Source of the DNA: Paracoccaceae bacterium
Lineage (GTDB): Bacteria; Pseudomonadota; Alphaproteobacteria; Rhodobacterales; Rhodobacteraceae
Assembly: GCA_009922885.1 (NCBI GenBank)
Contig: RFUP01000156.1
Location: 1-6,030, forward strand
Direction: 5' to 3'
Length of the DNA: 6,030 nt
Shown here: positions 5,270 through 6,030 of the stretch, piece after piece
Layout of the letters: each line of letters begins with the position of its first letter
Position numbering within the stretch: the first letter of the stretch is position 1
Program-made: the position numbers and the translations under genes
The notes under the pieces: generated by a model
What the model saw: only the letters and a program-made list of their open reading frames with translations
What the model was told of the DNA's origin: nothing
Databases searched by the model: none

Positions 5270-6030
5270 TTAAAGATCAAATGTTGCAAAGACAGGCGCG
5301 TGATCCGAAGGCTGCTCCCATCCCCGCGCGGCCCGCAGCACCCGCGAGCCATGCGCCGCATTGGAAATGTCTGGCGTGGCCCAGACATGATCGAGCCTGC
5401 GCCCCTTGTCCGCGCCATCCCAATCGGCGGCGCGATAGGACCACCACGAATAGAGAAGCCCCTGAGGAATATCTTGCCGCGTGATATCCACCCAATGTCC
5501 CGCATCCTGCGTTTCCGCCAGATGCTCCACCTCGATAGGCGTGTGGCTGACGATCTTCAAAAGCTGCTTGTGGTTCCAGACATCATCCTCGCGCGGCGCG
5601 ATGTTCAAATCGCCCACCAGAATGGCTTTCTCGGGGCGTGCCGCGCGGAAATAGTCGCGCATCTCGGTCAGGTAATCGAGCTTCTGGCCGAACTTCTCGT
5701 TCTGTGTGCGATCCGGAATATCGCCGCCAGCCGGCACATAGAAATTGTGCACGGTCACTCCGTTTTCGAGCTTGGCCGCCACATGTCGCGCATGCCCGAG
5801 CGCCGCAAAATCCTCCGCTCCCGCTTCCACCATGGGGATCTTCGACAGGATCGCCACGCCATTATAGCCCTTCTGCCCGCGCGCAACGACATGCGCGTAG
5901 CCCAAGGCTTTGAAGGCGTCCAAAGGCATCTTCTCGACGGGGCTCTTGCACTCTTGCAGGCAGAGCACATCGGGGGCTTCTTCCTGCATCAGCCGTGCAA
6001 CCAGTGCTTCGCGCAGTCGCACCGAGTTGA
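5270..6030 (-). CDS. xth: Exodeoxyribonuclease III (5' end outside the window)
   Basis: An AP endonuclease and 3'-5' exonuclease of base excision repair, in the exonuclease-endonuclease-phosphatase fold. The frame runs off the right edge: the first whole codons read NSVRLREALVARL, which fits the family opening (FNINSVR), so only about eight residues are missing. The GTG at 6020-6022 is internal. Counting from the first visible Asn, the catalytic set is all present: Glu26 in LQECKS (metal), Tyr98 in NFYVPAGG, Asp140 and Asn142 in VGDLNIAP, Asp213 in RRLDHVW, and Asp242-His243 in the terminal SDHAPV. With 252 visible residues the length is normal. It ends at TAA 5270-5272. It heads the visible - strand cluster, with cnoX starting 72 bp later; the gap is longer than others in the cluster and may hold a promoter. 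Confidence 0.95.
   Translation of the reverse strand, partial: NSVRLREALVARLMQEEAPDVLCLQECKSPVEKMPLDAFKALGYAHVVARGQKGYNGVAILSKIPMVEAGAEDFAALGHARHVAAKLENGVTVHNFYVPAGGDIPDRTQNEKFGQKLDYLTEMRDYFRAARPEKAILVGDLNIAPREDDVWNHKQLLKIVSHTPIEVEHLAETQDAGHWVDITRQDIPQGLLYSWWSYRAADWDGADKGRRLDHVWATPDISNAAHGSRVLRAARGWEQPSDHAPVFATFDL

Noticed and set aside
1..6030. A mobile element, defence system, CRISPR array, tRNA or novel accessory system
   Set aside because: I read both strands and found only core-type genes, tightly packed and uniform in base composition, with no array, transposase, integrase, tRNA-like fold or flanking repeats.

Overview
The window is GC-rich, densely packed chromosomal DNA from an alphaproteobacterium, most likely a member of the Rhodobacteraceae/Roseobacter group. 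The evidence is the protein families, the style of their sequences and the gene order xth - thioredoxin/TPR protein - LON-domain protein - Trm112-like protein - small conserved protein - UbiH-type hydroxylase. I place it from family memory, not from a search. No mobile elements, RNA genes, CRISPR arrays, integration sites or foreign-looking islands are visible, and no stretch over 300 bases lacks a gene; the longest gap between coding regions is about 84 bases.

Layout: (1) At the left edge on the + strand is the C-terminal part of a DAO-type FAD-dependent amine/amino-acid oxidoreductase (2-484). (2) Converging on it, with the two stop codons sharing one TTAA, is a complete amidase-signature hydrolase on the - strand (481-1809). 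(3) Divergent from the amidase, across an 84-bp gap, is a + strand UbiH/COQ6-type FAD monooxygenase (1894-3114). (4) From there to the right edge everything is on the - strand and reads as one cluster, in transcription order: exodeoxyribonuclease III (5' end off the window), a CGPC-containing CnoX/YbbN thioredoxin-TPR protein, a stand-alone LON substrate-binding-domain protein, a 59-residue Trm112-like protein, and a 98-residue conserved protein of unknown function. The last of these overlaps the 3' end of the hydroxylase gene by 14 bp.

How the genes fit together: the right-hand cluster mixes DNA repair (Xth), protein folding and redox protection (CnoX), a domain linked to protein quality control (LON N-domain) and a partner protein of methyltransferases (Trm112-like). 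The ATGA overlap between the LON and Trm112-like genes points to coupled translation. The hydroxylase belongs to ubiquinone biosynthesis or a close relative. The oxidoreductase and amidase look like small-molecule nitrogen metabolism enzymes of unknown substrate.

This is an ordinary core-genome region. I found no convincing undescribed system. The points most worth checking are the compact leader hairpin before cnoX, the uncharacterised 98-residue protein, the loss of zinc-ligand cysteines in the Trm112-like protein, and the uncertain start and expression signals of the hydroxylase.
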